From assembly GCA_965200945.1 (NCBI GenBank), contig OZ241749.1, forward strand, positions 3,596,001-3,660,000: a stretch of DNA of 64,000 bases, in the 5' to 3' direction. The notes beneath the pieces are model-generated. The model was not told where the DNA came from. It worked only from the letters and a program-made list of their open reading frames with translations, and did no database searches. Within the stretch, counting starts at the first letter, position 1; each line of letters starts with the position of its first letter. A program made the translations under genes and the position numbers. This DNA comes from JADCRZ01 sp965200945. Lineage in GTDB: Bacteria > Bacteroidota > Bacteroidia > Chitinophagales > Chitinophagaceae. Below are positions 36,346-45,634 of this stretch, piece after piece.

Positions 36346-39303
36346 ATGAAATTATTTTATCTGAACCGGCTGAAGCTTTTTGCCCTTGTCTGCATCATGC
36401 TGGCAACAACCCTTGCCCGGTCCCAGTCTCCGGGCTTCACCGTAGCCGGCACCGTAAAAGACAAGGCCGGACAGCCCCTGAACAGTGTGAACGTGAAAGT
36501 TCGGAACGGAACCACCGGTACCATCACTGATGCAGCCGGTAAATACATGATAAAGGTTACCGGAAGTCAGGCTGTTCTGGAATTCTCTTCTATCGGGTAT
36601 GCGACCCAGCGGCAGGCGGTGGGTTCTGGTACCGTCATTGACATTATTTTGATTGAAGAAAATAAGAACCTGGATGAGGTGGTGGTAGTGGGTTATGGCA
36701 CAAGAAAGCGAAAAGACATAACCGGCTCGGTGGTGTCGGTCGATGCCAAACGGCTGGAAAACCTCCCCAACACCAGCGTTGTGAATGCCATGGAAGGCGC
36801 TGTACCCGGCCTGTCGATCACGCAGAACTCAGGGGGGGCCGAGAGCAACGATAACTCGATCAATATCCGGGGCCGCCGTTCCATATCGGCCAGCAACAGC
36901 CCGTTGATCATCCTGGACGGAATACCTTATAACGGAAGTTTCTCTGACATTAATCCAGCTGATATTGGCAGCATAGATATTTTAAAAGATGCATCGGCAG
37001 CGGCCATTTATGGTTCGCGCGGCGCCAATGGTGTCATCCTGATCACCACCAAAAAAGGAGTTGCCGGCAAGCCTGTAATCAGTTATGCAGGCGTGCATGG
37101 CTTTCAGAAACTGGGCAAGCTCCCCCCGATCATGTCACCGCAGGAGTTTTATGCCTACAAGAAAGAACGCAATGCCCCCCTGATCACACCATCCGAACAG
37201 GCTATCTTTGATTCAGCCCGTTTTACAGATTACCTGAAGCTGGGAACCCGCACCGGCAGGCGCGACGAGCAGAATATATCCATCCGGGGAGGCGGCAACA
37301 ATTCCCGGTACTACTTATCCGCTAACTACCTGGATATCGCCGGCATTGCCATTCACGACAATTACAAGCGGGGAACATTCAAAGTGAACGTAGATGCCGA
37401 TATTACGAACTGGCTTTCCATAGGCACTTCCAACACCCTTTCTTATGACGACCGGAGCGGATTATCGCCCACTTTTACAGGCGATTACAGCATATATACT
37501 TTTAACCCCTTAACCACGGCTTTCAAACCCGACGGCTCCCTGACTGTGTACCCCTGGCCCGAAAAGGTATACTGGGCCAATCCGTTGTCACCAACGCTGG
37601 CCTCCAACAGCAACAAGACCTATTCACTTTTTACAACCAATTACGCACAGGTGAAGTTCCCCTTTGTTCCGGGACTGTCTTACCGCATCAACACCGGTAT
37701 ACGGTATTCCTCCCAAAACAATTACACTTATTACGACCGCCGGAGCAAGCGCGGTCTCGAAAACCTGGGCGAACTCGGTAAGATTGATAACCTGGGCAAC
37801 GATTACACCATTGAAAACCTGCTGTATTATAATCATGCGTTCGGCAGGCATTCTATTGACCTGACCGGTCTTTACAGCTACGAGAGTAACCTGGCCACTA
37901 CCAACACCCTGAACGCCACGGGTTTTCCCAATGATGTATTGACCTATTACCAGGCGAATGTGGCTTTACTGGTGTCACCGTCCAGCAGCTATGTCAGGCG
38001 ATCGCTCGAATCGCAGATGGCCCGGCTCAACTACTCCTACAACAGCAAGTACCTGTTAACGGTTACTGTGCGGCGCGACGGATCATCAGCCTTTGGGGAA
38101 GACAAGAAATTCGGCTTCTTTTCAACGGCGGCCGTGGGCTGGAACATCGCCAGCGAAAACTTCATGAAGCAGTTCACGTCTTTGTCCAACCTGAAGCTGC
38201 GTGCATCTTATGGCAGCAACGGCAACCAGGCCGTTACCTCATATAGCACGCTGGCCGGCCTGTCCACCCGTTCGTATGTGAACGGCACCACAAGTGCGCC
38301 CGGCTACATTCCCAACAAGCTGGCTGACAAAACGCTGCATTGGGAAACCACCAATACACTCAATGCCGGTCTGGATTTCGGGTTCTTCAACGGGCGTTTG
38401 CAGGGAACGATCGAAGCCTACTCGGCCCATACCTATGACCTGTTGCTGGACCGTTCCGTTTCAACCGTATCGGGTGTCAACAGCATTGTACAGAATATCG
38501 GCAAAACAGCGAACAAAGGAGTGGATGTCGGCATCAACACAACAAACGTCAGCAACAAAACATTCACCTGGGTCACTAACATCGTCTTTTCATTCAACCG
38601 CAACAGGATTGTTGATCTGTACGGCAACGGTAAAAATGACACCCTGAACAACTGGTTCATCGGCCATCCGATCGATAACAATTTTGCCTACCAGTACGGT
38701 GGGGTATGGCAGACAAAAGATGATGTCAGCAAAGCGCCGCAACCAAACGTTAAACCGGGTTATGCCAAAGTGATCGATCAGAATGGCGACGGTAAGATCA
38801 CCGGCTCCGACCGTATATTGCTTGGCGACCTTCAGCCCCGGTTCACCTATGGCCTGGGTAATACCTTTACCTACCGGAACATATCGTTCTATCTGTTTGT
38901 GAACGGCGTGCAGGGTGTAACCAAAGACAACGGCACGCTGGTGGACAATGTAAACACCGAGGTGGAGAAGAACACTTATGTAAAAAATTACTGGACGGCC
39001 AACAACCCCACCAACGATTACTATGCGAATGCCAACCAGGTAACCGGTTACCTGCCCAACATCTACGGGGTCCATATTTACCAGAATGCCAGCTACCTGC
39101 GTGTTCGTGACATGCTGCTTTCCTACAACCTGCCCCAGCAGGTGATAAACAAACTGAAGGTCAGCCGCATCAAGGTTTATGCAGAAGGGCGCAACCTTTT
39201 TACCATAACCCCGTGGAAAGGGTACGACCCTGAACTGAGCAGCCAGACCGGCGGCATACCGCTGCAAAAAGAATTTTTGTTTGGCGTGAACTTCACTTTG
39301 TAA
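36346..39303 (+). CDS. SusC/RagA-family TonB-dependent transporter (PUL)
   Basis: A 985-residue outer-membrane channel. The signal peptide (LFALVCIMLATTLARS) is followed by the carboxypeptidase-regulatory-like domain (VAGTVKDKAGQPLNSVNVKV). Then come the plug (DEVVVVGYGTRKRKDITGSV and IDILKDASAAAIYGSRGANG) and a barrel ending LFGVNFTL with the terminal aromatic/hydrophobic pattern. It imports oligosaccharides with the SusD protein encoded 19 bases downstream. It is the first gene of a five-gene co-directional PUL. It is only moderately similar to the SusC at 19026-22028, judging from plug and barrel sequences. Confidence 0.96.
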   Translation: MKLFYLNRLKLFALVCIMLATTLARSQSPGFTVAGTVKDKAGQPLNSVNVKVRNGTTGTITDAAGKYMIKVTGSQAVLEFSSIGYATQRQAVGSGTVIDIILIEENKNLDEVVVVGYGTRKRKDITGSVVSVDAKRLENLPNTSVVNAMEGAVPGLSITQNSGGAESNDNSINIRGRRSISASNSPLIILDGIPYNGSFSDINPADIGSIDILKDASAAAIYGSRGANGVILITTKKGVAGKPVISYAGVHGFQKLGKLPPIMSPQEFYAYKKERNAPLITPSEQAIFDSARFTDYLKLGTRTGRRDEQNISIRGGGNNSRYYLSANYLDIAGIAIHDNYKRGTFKVNVDADITNWLSIGTSNTLSYDDRSGLSPTFTGDYSIYTFNPLTTAFKPDGSLTVYPWPEKVYWANPLSPTLASNSNKTYSLFTTNYAQVKFPFVPGLSYRINTGIRYSSQNNYTYYDRRSKRGLENLGELGKIDNLGNDYTIENLLYYNHAFGRHSIDLTGLYSYESNLATTNTLNATGFPNDVLTYYQANVALLVSPSSSYVRRSLESQMARLNYSYNSKYLLTVTVRRDGSSAFGEDKKFGFFSTAAVGWNIASENFMKQFTSLSNLKLRASYGSNGNQAVTSYSTLAGLSTRSYVNGTTSAPGYIPNKLADKTLHWETTNTLNAGLDFGFFNGRLQGTIEAYSAHTYDLLLDRSVSTVSGVNSIVQNIGKTANKGVDVGINTTNVSNKTFTWVTNIVFSFNRNRIVDLYGNGKNDTLNNWFIGHPIDNNFAYQYGGVWQTKDDVSKAPQPNVKPGYAKVIDQNGDGKITGSDRILLGDLQPRFTYGLGNTFTYRNISFYLFVNGVQGVTKDNGTLVDNVNTEVEKNTYVKNYWTANNPTNDYYANANQVTGYLPNIYGVHIYQNASYLRVRDMLLSYNLPQQVINKLKVSRIKVYAEGRNLFTITPWKGYDPELSSQTGGIPLQKEFLFGVNFTL

Positions 39304-39322
39304 AAAGCCTAAAGATGCTGAT

Positions 39323-40957
39323 ATGAAAAATTATAGAATCATATGGATGGCCATGTATGTGGCTGTCTGGTGCGGATCATGTAAAAAATCCGCTTTAACT
39401 GAAAATCCGCCCAATATCATCGTGGCCGATAACCTGTACACCAGCTACGATGGGTTCCAGAACGGTTTGAACGGCCTGTATTATGAAGTAAGGAGAAGCC
39501 GCTCTGGTATAAGCACGTCCGATCCCACAAACAACATCTCTTTCGAAATGAATGTAATCGGGGTAGATAACGCAACCGGCAACTACCCGACCACGCCTGA
39601 AAATATCTTTGACCTGTGGGGCGCGAACAACAATCCCAGCCAAAGCTATTACAGCCAGACCTGGGCTTACCTGTACGAAACGGTAAACACTGCAAACACG
39701 ATCATCGACAGGGCGGCGGCCAGCAGCGCATTATCGGATGCGCAAAGAAATTCCGTTATCGCGGAAGCGCGCTGTATCAGGGCCTGGGCTTACCGGCATC
39801 TGACCAATCTGTGGGGCGATGTGCCGCTGCAACTGCATGAATCGACTGGTGAAACGATCAGGACGGATTATACCCGAACACCGGTTGCCGATGTACGTGC
39901 CGCCATGAAAGCCGACTGGCTTTTCGCCGAGCAGTACCTGCCCGTAACCAATACCAACGATAGCAAGGTGATCAAAGGAATAGCCCAGCATTTTCTGGCT
40001 GAAACCTACCTGGCCGATGGCAAGAATGACTCGGCTAAAATTTATGCAACAAAAGTTACTACCAACAGCAGCTACAAAATAATAACCTCACGTTATGGGG
40101 TAAACGCTGCCAAAGCAGGTACCGCTTTCAGCGATCTGTTCCTGGATGGAAACTCGAACCGGAGCCAGGGTTGCACGGAAGCTCTATGGGTATTGCAAAA
40201 TGAACTCAACGTTCCCGGTGGCGAAGGAAACAACATCATGCGCCGTTACTGGGTCAACCGCTATTACTCACTGACCGTTAAAGGAACAGATGGAAAATCA
40301 TACACGCCATTTGCGGTAAGCGCCGATTTTGGCGGGCGTGGACTTGGCCGGCTGGGCCCTACCAAATATGCTTTCAGCATCTATGATACTGCAGACAACA
40401 GAGGCAGCGATTACTCGTGGCGGTATTCCTTCATCATAAACAATTCGGCATCCGTTCCCAAGGGTTATACATTGGGTCAGGTGGTGCCGGTAGATCGCAG
40501 TACGATTGAAAAAGCCAGCAATCCCAACTATCCAAGTACCCGCAAATGGGATTATACTAGTCCACTGGACGTAAACGGATCACAGGGGTATAATGACCAG
40601 ATCTTTCTGCGAAGCGCTGATACGTACCTGCTTTTGGCTGAAGCCGATATGAAACTGGGAGACCTGCAGGGGGCGGCAGATGCCATCAATGTGCTGCGCA
40701 GGCGTGCCAATGCCTCCGTGATTGCTGCATCACAGGTTACCCTGAATTTTATACTCGACGAACGTTCCCGGGAATTGTTCAGTGAAGAAGACAGACGGTA
40801 CACCCTGCTGCGTACAGGTACCTGGCTTGCCCGTACCAGGCAGTACAACGCGATTGCCGGTCCCAACATCACCGACCGCGATAAGTTACTGCCTATTCCG
40901 CAGGATGTGATCGATGCGAACCTGACAGCAAAATTTCCGCAAAACGCAGGTTATTAA
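39323..40957 (+). CDS. SusD/RagB-family lipoprotein (PUL)
   Basis: A 544-residue surface lipoprotein: the signal ends at YVAVWCGSC (lipobox Cys), followed by KKSALTENPP. The SusD core shows ARCIRAWAYRHLTNLWGDVP and the C-terminal INVLRRRANA, FILDERSRELFSEEDRRYTL and LLPIPQDVIDAN. It binds the incoming glycan over the SusC channel encoded just upstream. The PUL enzymes that follow suggest an acetylated polysaccharide as target, but the binding specificity cannot be read from sequence. Confidence 0.96.
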   Translation: MKNYRIIWMAMYVAVWCGSCKKSALTENPPNIIVADNLYTSYDGFQNGLNGLYYEVRRSRSGISTSDPTNNISFEMNVIGVDNATGNYPTTPENIFDLWGANNNPSQSYYSQTWAYLYETVNTANTIIDRAAASSALSDAQRNSVIAEARCIRAWAYRHLTNLWGDVPLQLHESTGETIRTDYTRTPVADVRAAMKADWLFAEQYLPVTNTNDSKVIKGIAQHFLAETYLADGKNDSAKIYATKVTTNSSYKIITSRYGVNAAKAGTAFSDLFLDGNSNRSQGCTEALWVLQNELNVPGGEGNNIMRRYWVNRYYSLTVKGTDGKSYTPFAVSADFGGRGLGRLGPTKYAFSIYDTADNRGSDYSWRYSFIINNSASVPKGYTLGQVVPVDRSTIEKASNPNYPSTRKWDYTSPLDVNGSQGYNDQIFLRSADTYLLLAEADMKLGDLQGAADAINVLRRRANASVIAASQVTLNFILDERSRELFSEEDRRYTLLRTGTWLARTRQYNAIAGPNITDRDKLLPIPQDVIDANLTAKFPQNAGY

Positions 40958-41092
40958 ACCACATACTCGGGAAGCTTTGGGGTGCACAAGGGCAGTAAAA
41001 CGCACTTTATGCAACAGGAAACCAGGAGGCGTTATGCCGCGTCAACACTTAGAGCGTGAAAACGTATACCGGAAATTAATTTAACGCTGAAC

Positions 41093-42505
41093 ATGAAAAA
41101 GAGCTGGATCCTTATTTGTTCTCTATTGTCCCTCACTTCAGCATTTTCCGAGCTGAAACTTCCTTCCCTGATAGGTGATAACATGGTATTACAGCAGCAG
41201 TCGGCTCCCCTGGTCTGGGGCAGGGCCGGTGCAGGTACAACGGTCACGATCATAACTTCATGGAATAAAAAAGTATACAGGCTGAAAGCCGACCAGCAGG
41301 GTGAGTGGCGCAGCGGCATTGTTACACCGGCCGCCGGCGGTCCTTATGAAATTGTATTCAGCCAGGGCGCCGGTAAACAAGTGGTCCGCAACGTCATGAT
41401 CGGCGAGGTGTGGGTATGCAGCGGACAGTCGAACATGGAGATGCCTATGCGCGGGTTCAAGAACCAGCCGGTACTGAATTCCAATGACATCCTGCTGGAA
41501 GCGCAAGACAACCAGCTGCGCCTGTTTAAAGTAGCCAGCGCCAACTCCAAAACACCGCAAACCGATTGCAAGGGATCCTGGCAACTGTCGGATCCCGGAA
41601 CGGCCCGTGAGTTCAGCGCCGTGGCTTATCAGTTCGGGCGCATGCTGCAGGAAAGGCTTAAAGTTCCCGTAGGACTGATCTTATCCTGCGTAGGGGGAAC
41701 TATGATTGAGTCGTGGATGAGCCGGCCCTGCCTGTCCCGGTTTCCGGAAGCCAAATGGCCGCCGGAAGCAGACACAACGAAGCAGCCATACAAAGCCGGT
41801 TCCGCTCTTTTTAACGGCATGATAGCCCCTTTGGTGGGCTATGGCATCAAAGGGTTCATCTGGTACCAGGGTGAATCCAACCGGCATGAACCGCAAACAT
41901 ATGAAAAGTTGTTTCCCGCTATGGTGGCCGACTGGCGACAGTGCTGGAACGCCGGTTATACATTGCCGTTCTATTATGCCCAGATAGCCCCCTACAACAG
42001 CAAAGACGCAGGCCGGAGCGGCCCCCGTCTCCGTGAGGCGCAATTGAATAGCCAGGATATCATCCCGGATGCAGGCATGGCCGTAACCATGGACCTGGGC
42101 CTGGAAAACTATATCCATTTTACCAACAAAACAGCGGTCAGCAAAAGGCTTTTGTACTGGACGCTTGCCAAAGCCTATCATCAGGCGGGCATAGCGTACA
42201 AGAGCCCGGTATACAAGAATATGTTCATAAAAGGCGACACTGCCATCCTCAGTTTCAGCCAGGCCGACAATGGCCTTACGTCTTACGCCAAAGACATGGT
42301 GACTTTCGAAATAGCCGGTGAAGACAAAGTGTTCTATACTGCCAAAGCCGTCATCAATGCAAACGCTACCCTTTCTGTCACCAGTACAGCCGTAAAAGTA
42401 CCGGTAGCGGTCAGGTACGGGTTTAAGGAATGGGTGGTTGGCGACCTGTACAGTACCGAGGGCCTGCCGCTATCCTCCTTTCGCACGGACAACTGGGAGA
42501 AATAG
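41093..42505 (+). CDS. SASA-type carbohydrate acetylesterase (PUL)
   Basis: A 470-residue exported SGNH esterase of the sialate O-acetylesterase-like group. Signal MKKSWILICSLLSLTSAFS; beta-sandwich domain LPSLIGDNMVLQQQSAPLVW and GRAGAGTTVTI; the catalytic Ser in VCSGQSNMEMP; the block GFIWYQGESNRHEP. The family removes acetyl groups from plant polysaccharides (acetyl xylan, pectin) as well as sialic acids; context in a PUL argues for a plant or microbial polysaccharide. Located 135 bases after susD and 40 bases before the GH gene, it is probably in the same transcript. Confidence 0.92.
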   Translation: MKKSWILICSLLSLTSAFSELKLPSLIGDNMVLQQQSAPLVWGRAGAGTTVTIITSWNKKVYRLKADQQGEWRSGIVTPAAGGPYEIVFSQGAGKQVVRNVMIGEVWVCSGQSNMEMPMRGFKNQPVLNSNDILLEAQDNQLRLFKVASANSKTPQTDCKGSWQLSDPGTAREFSAVAYQFGRMLQERLKVPVGLILSCVGGTMIESWMSRPCLSRFPEAKWPPEADTTKQPYKAGSALFNGMIAPLVGYGIKGFIWYQGESNRHEPQTYEKLFPAMVADWRQCWNAGYTLPFYYAQIAPYNSKDAGRSGPRLREAQLNSQDIIPDAGMAVTMDLGLENYIHFTNKTAVSKRLLYWTLAKAYHQAGIAYKSPVYKNMFIKGDTAILSFSQADNGLTSYAKDMVTFEIAGEDKVFYTAKAVINANATLSVTSTAVKVPVAVRYGFKEWVVGDLYSTEGLPLSSFRTDNWEK

Positions 42506-42545
42506 ACAAGAGAGAACCGGAAGAGATTCAAACGCTGATCCGTCA

Positions 42546-45500
42546 ATGAAAATTATGCGCATTAAATACATAGCATTCATCATCTCCATATTGACAGCAG
42601 GCCCTGCCTGGGCACAGCCAAACGTAGCATTGCACAAACCGGTAACCGCCAATTCGGAAGACGCCCGCTATCCGGCAGCCAACGTTACAGACGGCAAGGT
42701 GACCCGCGGTTCCAAATGGATGCCGGCCAGCGCAAAACCGCCGCATGTGCTGGAGATCGATCTGAAAAAGTACTGTAACATCAGCCGCATTGTTGTTCAT
42801 ACCGGCATTCCCGAAAACGAGCGCACCCCCGCAGAGGCCTCGCAGGCGGCAGGCTTTTGGTCGGCTAAAAACTTCAAGCTGCAATATTGGGATGATGCCA
42901 ACTGGACCGATATCCCCAATACGGAAGTGCATGAAAACCGCCTCACCGATGTAAGCTATGCTTTTGCCCAGCCCCTGAATACCTTCCGGCTTCGCTTTGT
43001 ATGCGATGACGGAGAACCCGTCAGCATCATGGAAATCGAGGTATTCGGCATTGAAAACCCCGACCGCCCTGTAGCCGGTGATATCATATCCGGCTTGCAG
43101 AAAAAGACCATCCGCAATACCGACCAGCAGGTGAGCATACACGTTGCCAACCGCATTACCGGTAAAACCATGCGCTATGTGGGATACAACCAGGGGTACT
43201 ATATGCCGGGCAGCAACGCATCGGGCTGGATGGAATATGCCGGGGTGAACAGCCTGCGGGTATGGATCACCCTAAACTCCTATGCCCCGCTCGGCGCCGT
43301 TCAGGTTGACCGCTCGCTCAGCAGCGTATCGGAATTCGACGTACGCAAAAACGAGCTCCGGGCCGACCCTGAAAACAACCGCTTTATCAAATGGAACCAG
43401 TTGCTGCCTTTATTCAGCAATACCGAAAAGGCCGCAAGCACCAACCCCATGGTATGGAGCTACATGCTCACAGAGCTGAAACGGTTACACATCGATCCCA
43501 TTATCCAGTTTGGCAGTGTTGACTTTAACGACACCTGGGGAAACAAATGGCAGCAATGGCAACGTTACTATGCGTTGGCTTACTACGCCGCCAAAACCGG
43601 CGACGCAACCATGTTTGCTATGCAGAACGAACCCAACCACAAAGCATCAGGCCCTATGAAGCTTGACCAGTGGATAAGCGGTATGCAAATCGTTTCAGAC
43701 GCACTTACCTGCGCCCTGGAAGATGTAAATAAGAAATACGGCAAGCACCTCGAAGCCCGTATGGCAGGCCCGGTTACCGCCGGCAACAATGCAGACTGGT
43801 GGGCAGCTGCAGCCAAAAATATACGCACCGATTATCATGGCAACACCATCAGTCATGATCTGCTGGGCATTTTTTCCACCCATTCCTACAACTCACCGGC
43901 TGCCGGTTACGAAAACCGGGTAAACAACATACGCACTATACTAACCGATAATCATCCGCTGCACCATCCCCTGCCCATCGTATATACCGAGATCGGCCGG
44001 TGGATGAACGCCTACCTGATCGACAAGGAAGAAACCATGGATTCGCCATCCCTGTTTACCGAATGGGCGGGCATATACACCAATAATACACTCAACGGGG
44101 CTTACGGCATGTGGGCGTTTAAATTTTCCAATACGGCGTCGGAAACTTACCAGCAAGGGGTTAAATCGGGCCACCATTACACCTGGCAGGGCCAGCGCAT
44201 TGTGGAAGATGCATATACCGATGTTGCGCTGGGCAGGCCTGTAACCGCCAGCTCCACCAGCCCGGCCTGGCCAACTGCCAATATCACCGATGGCATCAAA
44301 ACCGATGTGTCGGCCTGGCGTTCTGATTCCGCATCGGCTCAAAAATGGCTTGTCATTGACCTGGGTGAAGAAAAAGCGCTCGGCAGCGCTGTGGTGTATA
44401 CCGGCTCGGCCCATGGATCGTATACCAGTCCTGACCGCATCCGTGACTTTGCGTTGCAATACAGGCACGGCAATGAATGGAAAGATATACCCGGCACCAT
44501 TAAAAAGGACTGGAAGTACAGCCAGGTGTTTATGCAGTTCACCCAGCCTGTAACTACCAGCGCGGTCCGCTTTGTTTCAACCGATCCGGGCGTTATAAAG
44601 GTGCGTGAGATCAAACTCTTCGCGGAAGGCGACGGCCCCGCCCGTAACCAGGCCAACTACGATGTATCGGGCATACAGCGCACGGGTGAAGTGGTGCGCC
44701 TGTTTGCAAAAGGCTTTAAGGATGAACGCCCGTTGTATGCTACCACCATATCGGTAAAAGATGATAACCTGGATGCATTGACGAGTTTTGATTCAACCAC
44801 CGGTAACTATCATATGTGGCTTGTACAACGTGGCACATACCGCGATTTCGTTCATGTAGACGTATCCGCCCTGCACGTTGCGCCCAATACACCGGTTACT
44901 GCCGAAACCGTAAGCCCTGTCAGCTACGGTGAGGCAAGCGAACTGCTCAAAGTAGATGCAAGCCGGCAGGTAAGTCTCACCCTGCCGGGGCAGGCAGTCA
45001 TCCTGCTGACGATACCCACGGGTAATTTAACGCTGCAAAACCTGCTTCCGACTGATGATGCTACCGTAGCCGGCGGTAAAAATGCTGCAGCAAACTATGG
45101 CAAAGCGCAGGAGCTGGTGGTAGCTTTGAACGCTGCCCAACCCGACCTGAACCAGGTGAGCTACATCCGGTTCGACCTGACAGGTAAAAACCTTGACAAA
45201 GCCCGGCGTATACTGCTCAAAGTGAATGGAAGCAATGTTACCGATCAATCGGTGTTCCGTTTTCATGTTTACGGTATACCGGCCGTAAACTGGAACCAGC
45301 AGCAGATCAACTGGCAGCATGCGCCGCTGCTGGATGCCAGGGAAGCATTGATCACGGAGGTATCCCGGAAGGCTTACGTAGCCGGCGAGCTGGCCATGGA
45401 CGGCAACCAAAGGGATCATTACCTGGATGTAACCTCACTGGTAAAAGCACATGCAGGCGCTTCCATCACTTTTGTGCTGGTGCGCGAAACCCGGCAACTG

Positions 45501-45590
45501 GGCGATGATGAAGACAAGGGGAAGAAAGTAGTGATCGGGTCTTCGGAAAGCCCTCGCAAACCCGGCCTGCTGATTTGGTCGGACAGATAA
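42546..45590 (+). CDS. Multidomain glycoside hydrolase, clan GH-A type, with two F5/8C domains
   Basis: A 1014-residue exported protein. After the signal (YIAFIISILTAGPAWA) comes a discoidin/F5-8C domain (residues about 23-170, NVALHKPVTANSEDARYPAA). A TIM-barrel-like region (about 200-560) carries a clan GH-A acid/base motif MQNEPNH (Glu362) and a likely nucleophile in YTEIGRW (Glu482). A second F5-8C domain follows (about 560-705, DVALGRPVTASSTSPAWPTA), and a C-terminal DNRLRE/CBM96-like domain (about 820-1014, LLPTDDATVAGGKNAAANYG). I cannot assign the GH family with certainty; agarase-like or GH39-like enzymes share such layouts. The ATG at 42546 starts the signal; an in-frame ATG upstream overlaps the SASA gene. 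It is the main depolymerase candidate of the PUL. Confidence 0.82.
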   Translation: MKIMRIKYIAFIISILTAGPAWAQPNVALHKPVTANSEDARYPAANVTDGKVTRGSKWMPASAKPPHVLEIDLKKYCNISRIVVHTGIPENERTPAEASQAAGFWSAKNFKLQYWDDANWTDIPNTEVHENRLTDVSYAFAQPLNTFRLRFVCDDGEPVSIMEIEVFGIENPDRPVAGDIISGLQKKTIRNTDQQVSIHVANRITGKTMRYVGYNQGYYMPGSNASGWMEYAGVNSLRVWITLNSYAPLGAVQVDRSLSSVSEFDVRKNELRADPENNRFIKWNQLLPLFSNTEKAASTNPMVWSYMLTELKRLHIDPIIQFGSVDFNDTWGNKWQQWQRYYALAYYAAKTGDATMFAMQNEPNHKASGPMKLDQWISGMQIVSDALTCALEDVNKKYGKHLEARMAGPVTAGNNADWWAAAAKNIRTDYHGNTISHDLLGIFSTHSYNSPAAGYENRVNNIRTILTDNHPLHHPLPIVYTEIGRWMNAYLIDKEETMDSPSLFTEWAGIYTNNTLNGAYGMWAFKFSNTASETYQQGVKSGHHYTWQGQRIVEDAYTDVALGRPVTASSTSPAWPTANITDGIKTDVSAWRSDSASAQKWLVIDLGEEKALGSAVVYTGSAHGSYTSPDRIRDFALQYRHGNEWKDIPGTIKKDWKYSQVFMQFTQPVTTSAVRFVSTDPGVIKVREIKLFAEGDGPARNQANYDVSGIQRTGEVVRLFAKGFKDERPLYATTISVKDDNLDALTSFDSTTGNYHMWLVQRGTYRDFVHVDVSALHVAPNTPVTAETVSPVSYGEASELLKVDASRQVSLTLPGQAVILLTIPTGNLTLQNLLPTDDATVAGGKNAAANYGKAQELVVALNAAQPDLNQVSYIRFDLTGKNLDKARRILLKVNGSNVTDQSVFRFHVYGIPAVNWNQQQINWQHAPLLDAREALITEVSRKAYVAGELAMDGNQRDHYLDVTSLVKAHAGASITFVLVRETRQLGDDEDKGKKVVIGSSESPRKPGLLIWSDR

Positions 45591-45634
45591 AACAGGGTAA
45601 TTTGTATGTTCCCGGAGGAGCTTGTATACATACT

